Below, piece by piece: positions 1 through 11,917 of a stretch of DNA of 64,000 nucleotides. Numbering within the stretch: position 1 is the stretch's first letter; each line of letters begins with the position of its first letter. Under the pieces are notes generated by a model. That model did not search any database, was not told the origin of the DNA, and saw only the letters and a program-made list of their open reading frames with translations. The stretch comes from Paracandidimonas soli (GTDB lineage Bacteria > Pseudomonadota > Gammaproteobacteria > Burkholderiales > Burkholderiaceae_B): positions 434,001 to 498,000 of the forward strand of contig NZ_SMBX01000002.1 of NCBI RefSeq assembly GCF_004342005.1. Reading direction: 5' to 3'. Made by a program: the position numbers and the translations under genes.

Positions 1-109
1 ACAGGACAGCGCCAGCGAAGCCGGAAATGTCGCGGCCGCCACGGTCGACGTCGGCAACCAGCTGTTCGAGTTCTTCGTTCGTTGCGCTGGCGTTGGGTTT
101 ATTGCTCAT
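1..109 (-). CDS. TRAP transporter fused permease, N-terminal fragment
   Basis: Only the first 36 codons are in the window; the gene runs off the left edge. The reading starts MSNKPNASATNEELEQL and continues through an acidic segment with a VDRGGRD stretch. That is how the cytosolic N-terminus of fused DctQM-type (4TM/12TM) TRAP permeases commonly begins. The gene lies directly downstream of a TAXI-family solute-binding protein on the same strand, the usual partner of such fused permeases. It would form the inner-membrane, sodium-driven permease. The assignment rests on the short N-terminus and the neighbour, so the family is likely but not proven here. Confidence 0.7.
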   Translation of the reverse strand, partial: MSNKPNASATNEELEQLVADVDRGGRDISGFAGAVL

Positions 110-160
110 GATTCGTCTCGATCTTGGTTATGCCGGGGCATTGCACCCCGGAGGATCTGC

Positions 161-189
161 TCGGTCCCGGCGGAGTGCGCCGGGACCGA
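161..189. other. Perfect 12-bp stem-loop between binding-protein and permease genes
   Basis: TCGGTCCCGGCG (161-172) pairs exactly with CGCCGGGACCGA (178-189) around a 5-nt loop. It lies between the stop of the solute-binding protein gene and the start of the permease gene, both transcribed leftward. No T-tract follows, so it is not a clear terminator. By analogy with other transporter operons it could stabilise the upstream message or dampen read-through, giving more binding protein than permease. That role is inference. Confidence 0.6.
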
Positions 190-248
190 TACCGAATTGT
201 CCGCGCGCAGGCCCGTGGAGCCTGGTTGCGCGGATCTCTGCGAGCTGA

Positions 249-1256
249 TTACAGGAGACCCTGTTCCTTGAAGTACTTCTCGGCGCCCGGATGCAGCGGA
301 GCGGACAGGCCGTTCTTGACCATCTCTTCCTTCTTCAGATGGGCGAAGGCGGGGTGCAGCTTCTTGAAGTCCTCGAAGTTTTCGAAGACAGCCTTCACGA
401 TCTTGTAGACGGTGTCATCGGGAACCTTGGCCGATGTGACCATGGTGGCGAGCACGCCGTAGGTTTCAGTGTCGTTGGGATTGTTGGGATACAGGCCGCC
501 GGGGATGGTTGCCTTGGCATAGTAGGGGTACTGCTCGACCAGCTTGTCCACGGCTTCGCCGGTGATGGAAACCAGCTGCGCGCCGCAGGTGGTGGTGGGG
601 TCCTGGATGTTGGCGGACGGGTGACCCACACCGTAGAAGAAGCCGTCGATCTTGCCGTCGCAAGTGGCGGCGCCATGTTCATCGGGGCGCAGTTCGGAGG
701 CCAGTGCGAAGTCCTTCAGCGTCCAGCCCTTGGCGGCGATCAACTGCTCCAGCGAGGCGCGAGTGCCCGAACCAGGGTTGCCGACGTTGAAGCGCTTGCC
801 CTTCAGGTCGTCGAATGTCTTGACGTTGGATTCTTTGCGGACCACTGTGGTGAAAGGTTCGGGGTGCAGGGAAAAGACGGAGCGGAGGTCCTTGTAGGCG
901 CCCGAATCCTTGAACTGGCCTTCGCCATTGTAGGAGTTGAACCCTACGTCGGACTGCACGACGCCCAGATCCAGTTCGCCAGCCTTGATGGTGTTCACGT
1001 TGAAGACGGAACCCCCGGTGGATTCGACGGAGCAGCGCACGCCGTGCTCCGCGCGGTCCTTGTTGACCAGACGGCAGATGGCGCCGCCGGCTGCGTAATA
1101 GACGCCCGTCACGCCGCCGGTGCCGATGCTAACGAATTTCTGCTGGGCCTGCGCGGGCTGGTGGAATACGCCCATTGCGCCGATGACTGCAGTAAGAGCC
1201 GCAGTGACGACGAAACGTTTGCCTTTCAGGGGGGATTTGAGCAGAGCTGCTGTCAT
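249..1256 (-). CDS. TAXI-family TRAP transporter solute-binding protein
   Basis: Periplasmic binding protein of 335 residues for a TRAP transporter. The start is the ATG after AAGGAG plus a short spacer; an upstream in-frame extension of 21 codons lacks a ribosome site. Residues 1-38 form a signal peptide (basic KGKR, hydrophobic core, cleavage near AQA-QQ). The mature part has the TAXI signature [20 protein letters not shown], a conserved [10 protein letters not shown] loop and a C-terminal [15 protein letters not shown] end typical of the family. The fused permease follows downstream. The substrate cannot be read from sequence; TAXI systems are often linked to C4-dicarboxylates, glutamate or other carboxylates, and the aminotransferases upstream hint at an amino-acid-like compound. 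Confidence 0.9.
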   Translation of the reverse strand: MTAALLKSPLKGKRFVVTAALTAVIGAMGVFHQPAQAQQKFVSIGTGGVTGVYYAAGGAICRLVNKDRAEHGVRCSVESTGGSVFNVNTIKAGELDLGVVQSDVGFNSYNGEGQFKDSGAYKDLRSVFSLHPEPFTTVVRKESNVKTFDDLKGKRFNVGNPGSGTRASLEQLIAAKGWTLKDFALASELRPDEHGAATCDGKIDGFFYGVGHPSANIQDPTTTCGAQLVSITGEAVDKLVEQYPYYAKATIPGGLYPNNPNDTETYGVLATMVTSAKVPDDTVYKIVKAVFENFEDFKKLHPAFAHLKKEEMVKNGLSAPLHPGAEKYFKEQGLL

Positions 1257-1367
1257 GGTGTTGTACTCCTTGGTCATTGTTGTAAACCGGTTTGTGGCCG
1301 GATGGATTATGGCGCACATGGCGCCGAAAACCGAATCCTGCTGGACAACGTGTCGGTCTGGGCCTGG

Positions 1368-2708
1368 TCAGGCCGGCAGACTTTCGATGGCAGCCTGGAT
1401 GGCGGCCGCCAAGCGTTGCACGAGCATGTCTATTTCGTTTTCCGTAATAATAAACGGAGGCGCAAGCAAAATGTGGTCTCCTTGACGTCCATCAATAGTT
1501 CCCCCCATAGGGTAAACCATGAGGCCACGGGCAAAAGCCTCGCGTTTGACGCGCGCATGCAGTTGCAGGGCGGGGTCGAATACCTGTTTCGTTGCGCGAT
1601 CTTTCACCAGTTCCAGGCCGAAGAACAGCCCGCGGCCGCGTATGTCCCCGACATGGGGATGGCCGCTGAAGCGTTCGCGCAGCTCTTGCTGCAGCACCAG
1701 GCTCAGCTGGCGTACGCGCTCCAGCAGGTTTTCGTCGCGGATGACGTTCTGCACGGCCAGCGCGGCGGCGCAGGCCGTGGCATGGCCAATGTAAGTGTGT
1801 CCGTGCTGGAAGAAGCCGGTGCCTTTCTGCATGGCATCGGCAATGCGCTTTTGCACGACGACGGCGCCGATGGGCTGGTAGCCGCCGCCCAGGCCCTTGG
1901 CGATGGTGATGAGATCGGGGACGATGTCTTCCTGTTCGACGGCATACAGCGTGCCGGTGCGGCCCATGCCGCACATGACTTCGTCGGCGATCAGCAGGAT
2001 GCCGTATTTGTCGCAGATCTCGCGCACCCCCTTGAAGTAGCCGGGCGTGGGCGGGAGGGCGCCGGCGGTGGCGCCGACGATGGGCTCGGCGCAGAAGGCG
2101 ATGACCTTGTCCGCGCCCAGCTTCAGGATCGTGTCTTCGAGCTCGCGCACCAGCCGCTGGCTGTACTGCTCGGCTGTTTCGTTTTCGTGCCTGTCGCGGT
2201 ATTCATAGCAGGGCGAGACATGTGCGACGTCGATCAGCAGTGGGGCGAACTGCTGGCGGCGCCATTCGTTGCCTCCCACGGCGAGCGCGCCGAGCGTATT
2301 GCCGTGATAGCTTTGACGGCGGGCGATGATGTGCGTGCGCTGGGGCTGGCCGATTTCGACGAAATACTGGCGTGCCATTTTCAGCGCGGCTTCGATCGCC
2401 TCGGAGCCGCCGGATACGAAGTAGGCATGCGAGGCGTCCCCCGGGGCGTCGTCGACCAGGCGCTGGGCGAGCGTTTCTGCCGGCTCCGTGGTGAAGAAGC
2501 CGGTATGGGCGTAGGCAAGCTGGTCGATCTGCCTGTGCATGGCGTCGATGACGGCCGGATGGCCGTGGCCGAGGCAGGAGACCGCCGCGCCGCCCGAACC
2601 GTCGAGCCAGGCGTTGCCTCCGGCGTCGTAGAGCCATACGCCTTTGCCACGGGTGGCGACTGGCGGCGTGTTGCGCAGGGAGCGGTGCATGACGTAAGTG
2701 GAGCTCAT
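1368..2708 (-). CDS. Class III PLP-dependent aminotransferase (first of two)
   Basis: A 446-residue fold-type I aminotransferase of class III (omega-aminotransferase superfamily). Visible motifs are the GHGHP cofactor loop near 47-51, FVSGGSEAIEAALKMAR near 97-113, RQSYHGNTLGALAVGG near 131-146, the ADEVMCGMGRTG metal-like Asp loop near 241-252, and the PLP lysine at about K271 in TIAKGLGGGYQP. It would move an amino group from an amine or omega-amino acid to pyruvate or 2-oxoglutarate in the cytosol. The start ATG overlaps the stop of the RpiR gene by ATGA, so the two are translationally coupled. The exact substrate is unknown; a homologue at 4043-5389 is clearly a different subfamily. Confidence 0.9.
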   Translation of the reverse strand: MSSTYVMHRSLRNTPPVATRGKGVWLYDAGGNAWLDGSGGAAVSCLGHGHPAVIDAMHRQIDQLAYAHTGFFTTEPAETLAQRLVDDAPGDASHAYFVSGGSEAIEAALKMARQYFVEIGQPQRTHIIARRQSYHGNTLGALAVGGNEWRRQQFAPLLIDVAHVSPCYEYRDRHENETAEQYSQRLVRELEDTILKLGADKVIAFCAEPIVGATAGALPPTPGYFKGVREICDKYGILLIADEVMCGMGRTGTLYAVEQEDIVPDLITIAKGLGGGYQPIGAVVVQKRIADAMQKGTGFFQHGHTYIGHATACAAALAVQNVIRDENLLERVRQLSLVLQQELRERFSGHPHVGDIRGRGLFFGLELVKDRATKQVFDPALQLHARVKREAFARGLMVYPMGGTIDGRQGDHILLAPPFIITENEIDMLVQRLAAAIQAAIESLPA

Positions 2709-3646
2709 GATGATGTCCTGGAGATTGTGCGAGGGAATTCTCTGGGAATACTGGCCTCCCAGTAGGCCTGGGTCTGGTGCAGGCGCCTGCCGATCTCGGC
2801 GGCGCGCCGCTGCACTGCGCCGCCGCCGAGCGCGGCGATGCGGGCAAGCAACTGTTCGATCAGCGCAGTCGCGCCGGTCACGGTATGGAAGAAGGTGGCG
2901 GGAGCCTCCATGGCTTCGGAGCTGCGAGAGGACGCGGCTCCGAACAGCAGCGTGTGCTTCGCGATCTGCGCCAGGGGAGACTGGCTGCTGTCGGTCAGGG
3001 CGATCAGGCAGGCGTCCTGCTGGCAGGCAAGGCGCGCCGCCTCGATGGTCGAGCGGGAATAGGGATTCAGCGCGATGGCGACGACGACGTCCCGGGACTG
3101 CATGGCATGGATCTGTTCGGACAGCGTGCCGCCGACGCCGTCGATCAGGCTGCCGTTGCCCTTCAGGAGGTGATAGGAGTAGTTCAGGTGAAAGGCCAGG
3201 GCATGGCAGATGCGCGATCCGAGGAAGCCGACATGGCTGGCCTGGAGGATGGCGCGGGCGGCCGCGTCGATGGCCTCGGACGTATTCAGGCCTGCCGCCG
3301 CCGAAACGGCCTGGCGCTGGATGTCGGCAAGCTGGTCGCGCTGCATCGGACCCGCGTGGCGATGCGTGCGCTGCACATGCTGGACGCTGGCGGCAAGGGG
3401 CTCGGTCAGCGCCTTCTGAAAAGGCAGACGGAAACTGTTGTAGCTGGGATAGCCGACGGAGCGGGCGAGCCTGAGCATGGTGGCGGGTGAGACGGAAAGC
3501 GCCATTGCCTGGCGGCGCATGGACCACAGTCCGACCTCCGCAGGATGAGACATGACCCAGTCTGCGGCGCGCTGAAGTTCCGGAGACAGCGCATGATAGT
3601 GCTGCCGCAGTCGGTCTTCAGGAAGATGCTTTTCTTTTGCCGGCAT
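2705..3646 (-). CDS. RpiR/MurR-family transcriptional regulator
   Basis: A 313-residue regulator with an N-terminal RpiR helix-turn-helix (about 1-80; SVSPATMLRLARSVGYPSYNSFR is the recognition region) and a SIS domain (about 125-265; VGFLGSRICHALAFHLNYSY, then VVVAIALNPYSRSTIEAARLA). SIS domains usually bind phosphosugars, but RpiR-type regulators with this architecture in beta- and alphaproteobacteria also sit next to aminotransferase and transporter genes. It overlaps the downstream aminotransferase by four bases and probably controls the aminotransferase/TRAP locus. The effector is not evident. Confidence 0.9.
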   Translation of the reverse strand: MPAKEKHLPEDRLRQHYHALSPELQRAADWVMSHPAEVGLWSMRRQAMALSVSPATMLRLARSVGYPSYNSFRLPFQKALTEPLAASVQHVQRTHRHAGPMQRDQLADIQRQAVSAAAGLNTSEAIDAAARAILQASHVGFLGSRICHALAFHLNYSYHLLKGNGSLIDGVGGTLSEQIHAMQSRDVVVAIALNPYSRSTIEAARLACQQDACLIALTDSSQSPLAQIAKHTLLFGAASSRSSEAMEAPATFFHTVTGATALIEQLLARIAALGGGAVQRRAAEIGRRLHQTQAYWEASIPREFPRTISRTSS

Positions 3647-3818
3647 GGGGGGTACGTCCTACTCCTGCTTTCTGCTGCAAGGCCGTCGGGCCCTGAAATA
3701 AAACAAATGATACTTAAGCTTTGCCGGGAAAAACAAATGTTTCTTGCCGGGGTTTTCCCCATGCGCACGCATCCGGGGCGCAAAGGGCCGTGTATTGCAC
3801 CAATCCGGAGTAAGTATG

Positions 3819-3988
3819 AAAAAAAGGCCCCCACGCTGCGCAGGCTGGCGCCCGCTTGCGCTCCACCGCGCGGCCTGCAGGCCGCTTGGATTCGCCAGGC
3901 ATAAGACAGTCCGCAGTGGACTGTCTTATGTCCGGGCTCATCCCCAAGGGGACGCTTTTTGCCTAGGGGCGGCCCGGCGGCAAAAAAA
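3819..3988 (-). repeat. Modular intergenic repeat, copy A (long form)
   Basis: Read on the minus strand it runs from a T-tract followed by GCCGCCGGGCCGCCCC, through AAAAAGCGTCCCCTTGGGG, a perfect 12-bp hairpin (3901-3929, ATAAGACAGTCC / GGACTGTCTTAT), then GCGGCCTGCAGGCCGC and a GCGCAGCGTGGGGG end with a second T-tract. The same modules recur at 19731, 23053, 30816 and 31902. It sits between the stop of the 4043-5389 aminotransferase and the rpiR gene. No open reading frame is convincing inside it. The remaining parts of the 3647-4042 gap show nothing else I can name. Confidence 0.85.
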
Positions 3989-4042
3989 CGCCCTATGCGA
4001 GGCACAGGGCGGATTGCGATGCTGCTTTTTCCAGCGCTGGTA

Positions 4043-5389
4043 TCAGGCGATCTGCTGCAGGGTATCGCCCACAGCGCTGAACAGCCGGTCCAGTTCCTCG
4101 GCTGTCGTGGTGAAGGGCGGCCCGAACTGCAGCGTATCTCCGCCGAAGCGGACGTAGAAGCCCGCCTGCCAGAGCTTCAGCCCCGCCTCGAACGGCCGGA
4201 CCGCGGCGTCTCCATCGCGCGCTTCGAGCTGCAATGCGCCGGCCAGCCCGCAGTTGCGGATGTCCACGATGTGTTTGCACCCCCTGAGCCCATGGATGGC
4301 GGATTCGAATACGGGCGCCAGTTCCGCCGCTTGCGAGACCAATTGTTCGTCGCGCAGGATGTCCAGGGATGCGAGGCCGGCGGCGCAGGCGACGGGATGG
4401 GCCGAATAGGTATAGCCGTGACTGAATTCGATGGCGTGCCTGGGCAGGTCTTGCTGCATGAAGGCATCGTAGATGTCGCGGCTGGCGACGACGGCCCCCA
4501 TGGGGACGGCGCCGTTGGTGATCTGCTTGGCCAGCATCATCAGGTCGGGAGAGACGCCGAATTTCTCCGCGGCGCTGTAGGCGCCGAGACGGCCGAAGCC
4601 CGAGATGACCTCATCAAAGATCAGCAGGATCTGGTGCTTATCGCAGATTTCCCTGAGCCGTTGCAGATATCCTTGCGGCGGAACCAGCACGCCGGCGGAT
4701 CCGGACATGGGTTCGACAATGACGGCGGCAATGGTGGAGGCATCATGCAGCTCTATGAGCCGCAGGAGTTCGTCCGCAAGTGCGACGCCGCCGGTTTCCG
4801 GCATGCCGCGCACGAATGCCTGCCCGGCCTGCAGGGTGTGGGGAAGATGGTCCGCGTCCAGCAACTGCCCGAACATCTTGCGGTTGCCGCCGATGCCGCC
4901 CAGGCTCGTCCCGCCAATGTTCACGCCGTGATAGCCGCGGGCGCGGCCGATCAGCCTGGTCTTGGCGGGCTGGCCCTTGATGCGCCAGTAGGCGCGCGCC
5001 ATCTTCAGCGCGGTATCGGCCGCTTCGGAGCCCGAGTCCGTGAAAAAGACGTGGCCGAGATTATCGGGAAGGTGAGAGACAATGCGCTCGGCCAACTGGA
5101 AGGACAAAGGGTGGCCGAAATGGAATGCGGGTGAGTAATCGAGCGAGCCGAGCTGGTCGGACACCGCCTTGCGGATGCCTTCGCGCGAATGCCCTGCGCC
5201 GCAGGTCCACAGACCCGACAGGCTGTCGAATACCTGGCGTCCGCTGCTGTCGACCAGCCACTTGCCATGGGCGCCCACGATGAAGCGCGGGTCCTGCTGG
5301 AATTGGCGGTTGGCGCTGAAGGGCATCCAGTGAGCCCTGAGATCGAGGTCTGCCGTGACAGCGGGCCGGCCTGGGGTGGGCATATCCAT
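4043..5389 (-). CDS. Omega-amino acid:pyruvate (beta-alanine-type) aminotransferase
   Basis: A 448-residue class III aminotransferase. The N-terminal LRAHWMPFSANRQF and SGLWTCGAGH motifs are typical of the omega-amino acid:pyruvate transaminase group; FFTDSGSEAADTALKMAR, DEVISGFGRLG and the PLP lysine at about K288 (LAKQITNGAVPMGAV) complete the fold. Such enzymes convert beta-alanine or related omega-amines with pyruvate to a semialdehyde and alanine. I chose the ATG at 5389, preceded by TGGAG, over longer starts because family members begin a few residues before this point. It may be the amine-degrading partner of the TRAP uptake genes to its left. Confidence 0.88.
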   Translation of the reverse strand: MDMPTPGRPAVTADLDLRAHWMPFSANRQFQQDPRFIVGAHGKWLVDSSGRQVFDSLSGLWTCGAGHSREGIRKAVSDQLGSLDYSPAFHFGHPLSFQLAERIVSHLPDNLGHVFFTDSGSEAADTALKMARAYWRIKGQPAKTRLIGRARGYHGVNIGGTSLGGIGGNRKMFGQLLDADHLPHTLQAGQAFVRGMPETGGVALADELLRLIELHDASTIAAVIVEPMSGSAGVLVPPQGYLQRLREICDKHQILLIFDEVISGFGRLGAYSAAEKFGVSPDLMMLAKQITNGAVPMGAVVASRDIYDAFMQQDLPRHAIEFSHGYTYSAHPVACAAGLASLDILRDEQLVSQAAELAPVFESAIHGLRGCKHIVDIRNCGLAGALQLEARDGDAAVRPFEAGLKLWQAGFYVRFGGDTLQFGPPFTTTAEELDRLFSAVGDTLQQIA

Positions 5390-5487
5390 CTCGCATGCTC
5401 CATGAAGTGGTTGGCGATATCCCTGATTATGGAGGATATGCCCGGCAAGAGCCATGGGGGACCCGCCCGGCGGACGTTTCGCCGGGT

Positions 5488-6144
5488 TCAGGCAAATCTG
5501 CGTATGGCTGGATGCAGGTCGATCGGTCTGGATGCGATGCAGTCCGCCTGCCATTGCGCCGCAGAGGCGGGATCGCAATAACCGTAGGTGGCCGCAATGG
5601 TCGGCATGCCCGCGGCCTTGCCGGCGATGATGTCGCGCTCGTCGTCGCCGATGTAGAGGGAGGCTTCGCAAGCAAAGCCGGCCGTGCGCGCGGCGTATTG
5701 CAGCGGCTCCGGATGCGGCTTGCTGTATCCGGTGGTGTCGCCGCCGACGATGACGCGAGTGCGGCCGGCCAGGCCCAGGTGTTCTATCAGCGGCAGGGCA
5801 AGATAGCTGAGCTTGTTGGTGACGATGCCCCAGGCCAGGCCTTCGGCGTCCAGCGCGTCCAGCAGTTCGGCAATACCGGGAAACAGCGACGTGCGGGACG
5901 TCATGTCGCCGGCGTAGTCGTCCAGGAATTGCTGGCGCGTCTTGTCGTATTCCGGGTGCGAAGAGTCCATGTCCAGCGCCACCTTGAGCAGGCCGCGCGC
6001 GCCGTGCGAGGCATGGGGGCGATAGGCCTCATAGGGCAGGGGCGGCAGTCCGCGCCGCTCGCGCTGCCTGTTGGCGGCCAGGGCGAGGTTGGGAGCGCTG
6101 TCGACCAGCGTGCCGTCGAAATCGAAAAGTACCAGTCGTGTCAT
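5488..6144 (-). CDS. gph: Phosphoglycolate phosphatase (HAD family)
   Basis: A 218-residue HAD phosphatase with motif [10 protein letters not shown] (nucleophile and acid/base Asp), motif II VTNK, and motifs [13 protein letters not shown] and IGDDERD. The helical cap lies between motifs I and II. It removes phosphate from 2-phosphoglycolate formed during DNA repair and oxidative metabolism, though HAD enzymes of this size are often promiscuous. Its start overlaps the ubiG stop by ATGA, an arrangement common in this group of bacteria. Confidence 0.85.
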   Translation of the reverse strand: MTRLVLFDFDGTLVDSAPNLALAANRQRERRGLPPLPYEAYRPHASHGARGLLKVALDMDSSHPEYDKTRQQFLDDYAGDMTSRTSLFPGIAELLDALDAEGLAWGIVTNKLSYLALPLIEHLGLAGRTRVIVGGDTTGYSKPHPEPLQYAARTAGFACEASLYIGDDERDIIAGKAAGMPTIAATYGYCDPASAAQWQADCIASRPIDLHPAIRRFA

Positions 6145-6869
6145 GCGGAGCGTGCCGGCTTGCGCGCGGCCATCAGGTAGTTGACCGAAACATCGCCGGA
6201 CAGGCGATAGGTTTTGCTGAACGGGTTGTACTCCAGGCCTTTCATGCCGCAAGTCTCCAGGCCGGCCTGGCGGGCGGCCGATGCCAGCTCGCTGGGCTTG
6301 ATGAAGCTTTCGTAGCTGTGCGTGCCCTTGGGCAGCAGCTTGAGCACGTATTCAGCGCCGATGATGGCAAACAGGAACGATTTGGGGTTGCGGTTCAGCG
6401 TGGAGAAGAAGATCCAGCCGCCGGGCTTGGCCATGTCGGCGCAGGCACGGACGATGGAGGCGGGGTCGGGGACGTGTTCCAGCATTTCCATGCAGGTAAC
6501 GACGTCGAACTGCTCTGGCTCTTCCTGGGCCAGCTGTTCGGCGCTGACGGCGCGGTAGTCCACCGACACGCCGGACTCCAGGCCGTGCAGGCGCGCGATC
6601 TTGAGCGAGCGCTCGGCAAGGTCGATGCCCGTTACCTGGGCGCCGGATGTGGCCAGGCTTTCGGACAGTATGCCGCCGCCGCAGCCGACGTCCACGACGC
6701 GCTTGCCGGACAGGTCTCCGGTATGGGAGATGATCCAGCCCAGCCGCAGCGGGTTGATGGCATGGAGCGGTTTGAATTCGCTTTCGGGATCCCACCAGCG
6801 CGAGGCAAGCGCGCTGAATTTGTCGAGCTCGGCCTGGTCGGCGTTGCTGTGTGTGGTCTGGCTGGTCAT
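6141..6869 (-). CDS. ubiG: Ubiquinone biosynthesis O-methyltransferase UbiG
   Basis: A 242-residue SAM-dependent methyltransferase doing both O-methylation steps of ubiquinone synthesis. The N-terminus ([23 protein letters not shown]) is diagnostic of Ubi[14 protein letters not shown] is the SAM-binding motif I and [11 protein letters not shown] motif II. The ATG at 6869 gives the usual family N-terminus; a 15-codon upstream extension does not fit the family. It is translationally coupled to gph. Confidence 0.95.
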   Translation of the reverse strand: MTSQTTHSNADQAELDKFSALASRWWDPESEFKPLHAINPLRLGWIISHTGDLSGKRVVDVGCGGGILSESLATSGAQVTGIDLAERSLKIARLHGLESGVSVDYRAVSAEQLAQEEPEQFDVVTCMEMLEHVPDPASIVRACADMAKPGGWIFFSTLNRNPKSFLFAIIGAEYVLKLLPKGTHSYESFIKPSELASAARQAGLETCGMKGLEYNPFSKTYRLSGDVSVNYLMAARKPARSA

Positions 6870-6934
6870 GACTGATGCATCCGGGGGGGACAGAAAACGC
6901 CATTGTACCTGCACGAGTGCCTGGCGCAGGCAAA

Positions 6935-6967
6935 GAAAAATCCCCTGACCGAGGGTGCAGGGGATTT
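6935..6967 (-). terminator. Rho-independent terminator of ompA
   Basis: AAATCCCCTG (6938-6947) pairs with CAGGGGATTT (6958-6967) around a 10-nt loop. On the minus strand the stem is followed by a T-tract (ATTTTTC). It lies about 60 bases after the ompA stop codon and before ubiG. Confidence 0.85.
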
Positions 6968-7030
6968 CGCGGCTTCCAGGGCAAGCCCTGAAGCGAAGGA
7001 GGGCAGCGTCAGGCTGCCTTCCGGTCGAAA

Positions 7031-7621
7031 TTAGCGGCGGGTGCCGACGATTTCGATTTCCACGCGACGGTTTTGTGCGCGGCCTTCGCGAGTAGCGTTG
7101 GAAGCGACGGGGCTGGTTTCGCCCTTGCCTTCAACGTAAACGCGGTCAGCGGGCACGCCCTTGCCGACCAGGTAGTCCTTGACGGCGTTTGCACGACGCT
7201 CGGACAGGCCTTGGTTGTAGGCTTCAGGACCAGTGGAGTCCGTGTGGCCGGTGGCGATCAGCGTTTCCAGGTTGATGGAAGCGGCTTGCGATGCAACCTG
7301 ATCCAGAATCTGACGGCCTTCGGGCTTGATGGTGGCCTTGTCGAAGTCGAAGAACGTGTCGGCGTTCAGGACAACTTTGGAAGCCGTGGGGGCGACAACC
7401 TGGGGAGCGGGAGCAGCCTGGGCAACAGGAACACCGTCGCAGCCGGCGATGCCGGTGGCAGGCGTCCAGAAGTTGTTGCGCCAGCACAGTTCGTTGGTGC
7501 CGTTCTTCCAGACGTCACCAAAGTTGCCGCGCCAGTTGTCGACGGTTTGTGCGGAAGCCGAGCCGGCTGCCGTAGCAGCAGCAAAGGCAAGAGCGAGAGC
7601 GATTTTGGAGGGTTTGTTCAT
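7031..7621 (-). CDS. ompA: OmpA-family outer-membrane protein with peptidoglycan-binding domain
   Basis: A 196-residue protein with a signal peptide (cut near SASA-QT), a short N-terminal segment containing [18 protein letters not shown] and two cysteines, an Ala/Pro linker, and an OmpA C-terminal domain (about 85-195). [33 protein letters not shown] and NRRVEIEI mark the peptidoglycan-binding site. It lacks the 8-strand beta-barrel of enterobacterial OmpA; this short form is usual in Bordetella and relatives. It anchors the envelope to the cell wall. It has its own promoter and terminator. Confidence 0.93.
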   Translation of the reverse strand: MNKPSKIALALAFAAATAAGSASAQTVDNWRGNFGDVWKNGTNELCWRNNFWTPATGIAGCDGVPVAQAAPAPQVVAPTASKVVLNADTFFDFDKATIKPEGRQILDQVASQAASINLETLIATGHTDSTGPEAYNQGLSERRANAVKDYLVGKGVPADRVYVEGKGETSPVASNATREGRAQNRRVEIEIVGTRR

Positions 7622-7695
7622 GTTTCTCCTCGTTTGAGCTTAATGCTGGTAAGTGACCGCAGCGAACCCCCGCCGCATATCAAGAAAACGGAACC

Positions 7696-7723
7696 AGTAT
7701 AGCAACGCCATGAGGTTGATCAA
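7696..7723 (-). promoter_or_regulatory. Sigma-70 promoter of ompA
   Basis: On the minus strand TTGATC (7718-7723) and TATACT (7696-7701) are 16 bases apart, and the -10 is preceded by TGC (extended -10). It lies about 75 bases upstream of the ompA ATG, as expected for a strongly expressed porin-like gene. Confidence 0.65.
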
Positions 7724-8022
7724 GGTATTGCGCTGGGCTTCATGCGTGTTAGGGCGAATCTTACGGCATTTACGCTGGCTTCGTTAAGCTTGTTTGGCCC
7801 ATATCCCGCAGATAATTGGATTTCCAGGACATCTTTGACAATATTGTTGGTTTTTGGCTACACACGAGTGTTGCGCAAATGCGCATTTTTATCTCATTCC
7901 GCCTGTCTTTTTAGCGCCAGGCAAGCCTTATATAAAACATCCGTCCCGGATGGAGGCGCTGATGCGAAGCATCAGGCATGAGGGTGTTTTTCTCGCGGCG
8001 AGCCCCGGCCTTCAACGCGGTT

Positions 8023-8051
8023 CGGGATTAATCCGGCCGGGGTGCTAGAAT
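8023..8051 (+). promoter_or_regulatory. Putative gyrA promoter
   Basis: TGCTAGAAT (8043-8051) is an extended -10 about 55 bases upstream of the gyrA ATG; the matching -35 is weak. The rest of the 7724-8022 gap between ompA and gyrA is A+T-richer non-coding DNA, including a small CTGATGC/GCATCAG hairpin near 7960-7977, with no gene I can support. Confidence 0.4.
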
Positions 8052-8105
8052 TTCTCCTTTGCCCGCGGGCCTCTCTTACCAGTATTTAGCGAGTTTCTGA
8101 GCCAT

Positions 8106-10786
<2,681 letters not shown>

Positions 10787-10790
<4 letters not shown>

Positions 10791-11917
10791 CACGAGCATG
10801 GAATTTTTCGGCGGGTCCTTCGACCCTGCCGCTGGAAGTACTCGAACAGGCGGCGGCCGAACTGACCGATTGGCAGGGAAGCGGCATGTCCGTCATGGAA
10901 ATGAGCCACAGGGGCAAGCATTTCACGCGCATCTACCAGGAAACGGTGGCGGATCTGCGCGAGCTGCTGTCCGTACCCGACGATTTCGCCATCCTGTTCA
11001 TGCAGGGCGGCGGCAGCGGGCAGAACGCGCTTGTGCCGCTGAACCTGATCGCGCGCAAGCCCGCCCGCAAGGCCGACTACATTCTGTCGGGCCACTGGTC
11101 GAACAAGTCCTACAAGGAAGCGCAGCGCTACGGCGACATTGCCATAGCAGCCTCCAGCGGCGATGAGATCGTCGTCGACGGCGCGCGCCAGGATCCCTGG
11201 ACCTGGTATCCGACCCCGGACCTCTGGCGCGTGCGTCCCGACGCGTCCTACCTGCATCTGTGCAGCAACGAGACCATCGGCGGGCTGGAGTTCGCCGATT
11301 GGCCGGAGATGCGCGAGCTCGGCGCGCCCGACGTGCCCCTGGTCGTCGATGCTTCTTCGCATATCCTGTCGCGTCCCATCGACTTCTCGAAAGCCAGCGT
11401 CATCTACGCCGGCGCGCAGAAGAACGCCGGCATCGCCGGCGTCACGATGGTATTCGTGCGCAAGGATCTGCTGGGGCATGCCTTGCCCGAATGCCCGTCG
11501 GTGCTGAACTACCAGCCCGTGGCGGAAAACGACTCCATGTTCAATACGCCGCCGACCTACGCCATCTACATCGCTGGATTGGTGTTCAAATGGATCAAGG
11601 CGCATGGCGGCATCGCGGCCATGGAAGAACTGAACTGCCGCAAGGCCGAGCTGCTGTACAGCTACCTGGACAGCTCGAAGCTGTATGTCAGCCGCGTGCA
11701 TCCCGCGTCGCGCTCGCGCATGAACGTGCCGTTCTTCCTGCGCGACGAAACCCTGAACGCGGAGTTCCTGGCGCAATCGGAAGCAGCGAACCTGCTCCAG
11801 CTCAAGGGCCACAAGGCCGTGGGCGGCATGCGCGCATCCATCTACAACGCCATGCCCCTGGAAGGGGTCGAGGCATTGATCTCCTTCCTGCAGGACTTCG
11901 AACGTCGCCATGGCTGA
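10787..11917 (+). CDS. serC: Phosphoserine aminotransferase
   Basis: A 376-residue class V aminotransferase converting 3-phosphohydroxypyruvate to phosphoserine (serine synthesis), and also acting in pyridoxine synthesis. It begins with a GTG that overlaps the gyrA stop (GTGA); the start [15 protein letters not shown] is the family hallmark. The PLP lysine is about K212 in [12 protein letters not shown]. It opens the aromatic/serine supraoperon seen in pseudomonads and Bordetella. Confidence 0.97.

Noticed and set aside
291-2765. Long open frame (over 800 codons) on the plus strand opposite the binding-protein and aminotransferase genes
   Set aside because: It is antisense to two well-supported genes with clear family motifs; its translation has no recognisable domain. 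Long antisense frames are usual in G+C-rich DNA.
7941-7985. Small hairpin CTGATGC-GAA-GCATCAG upstream of gyrA as a riboswitch
   Set aside because: A single 7-bp stem with no conserved aptamer features; probably chance.
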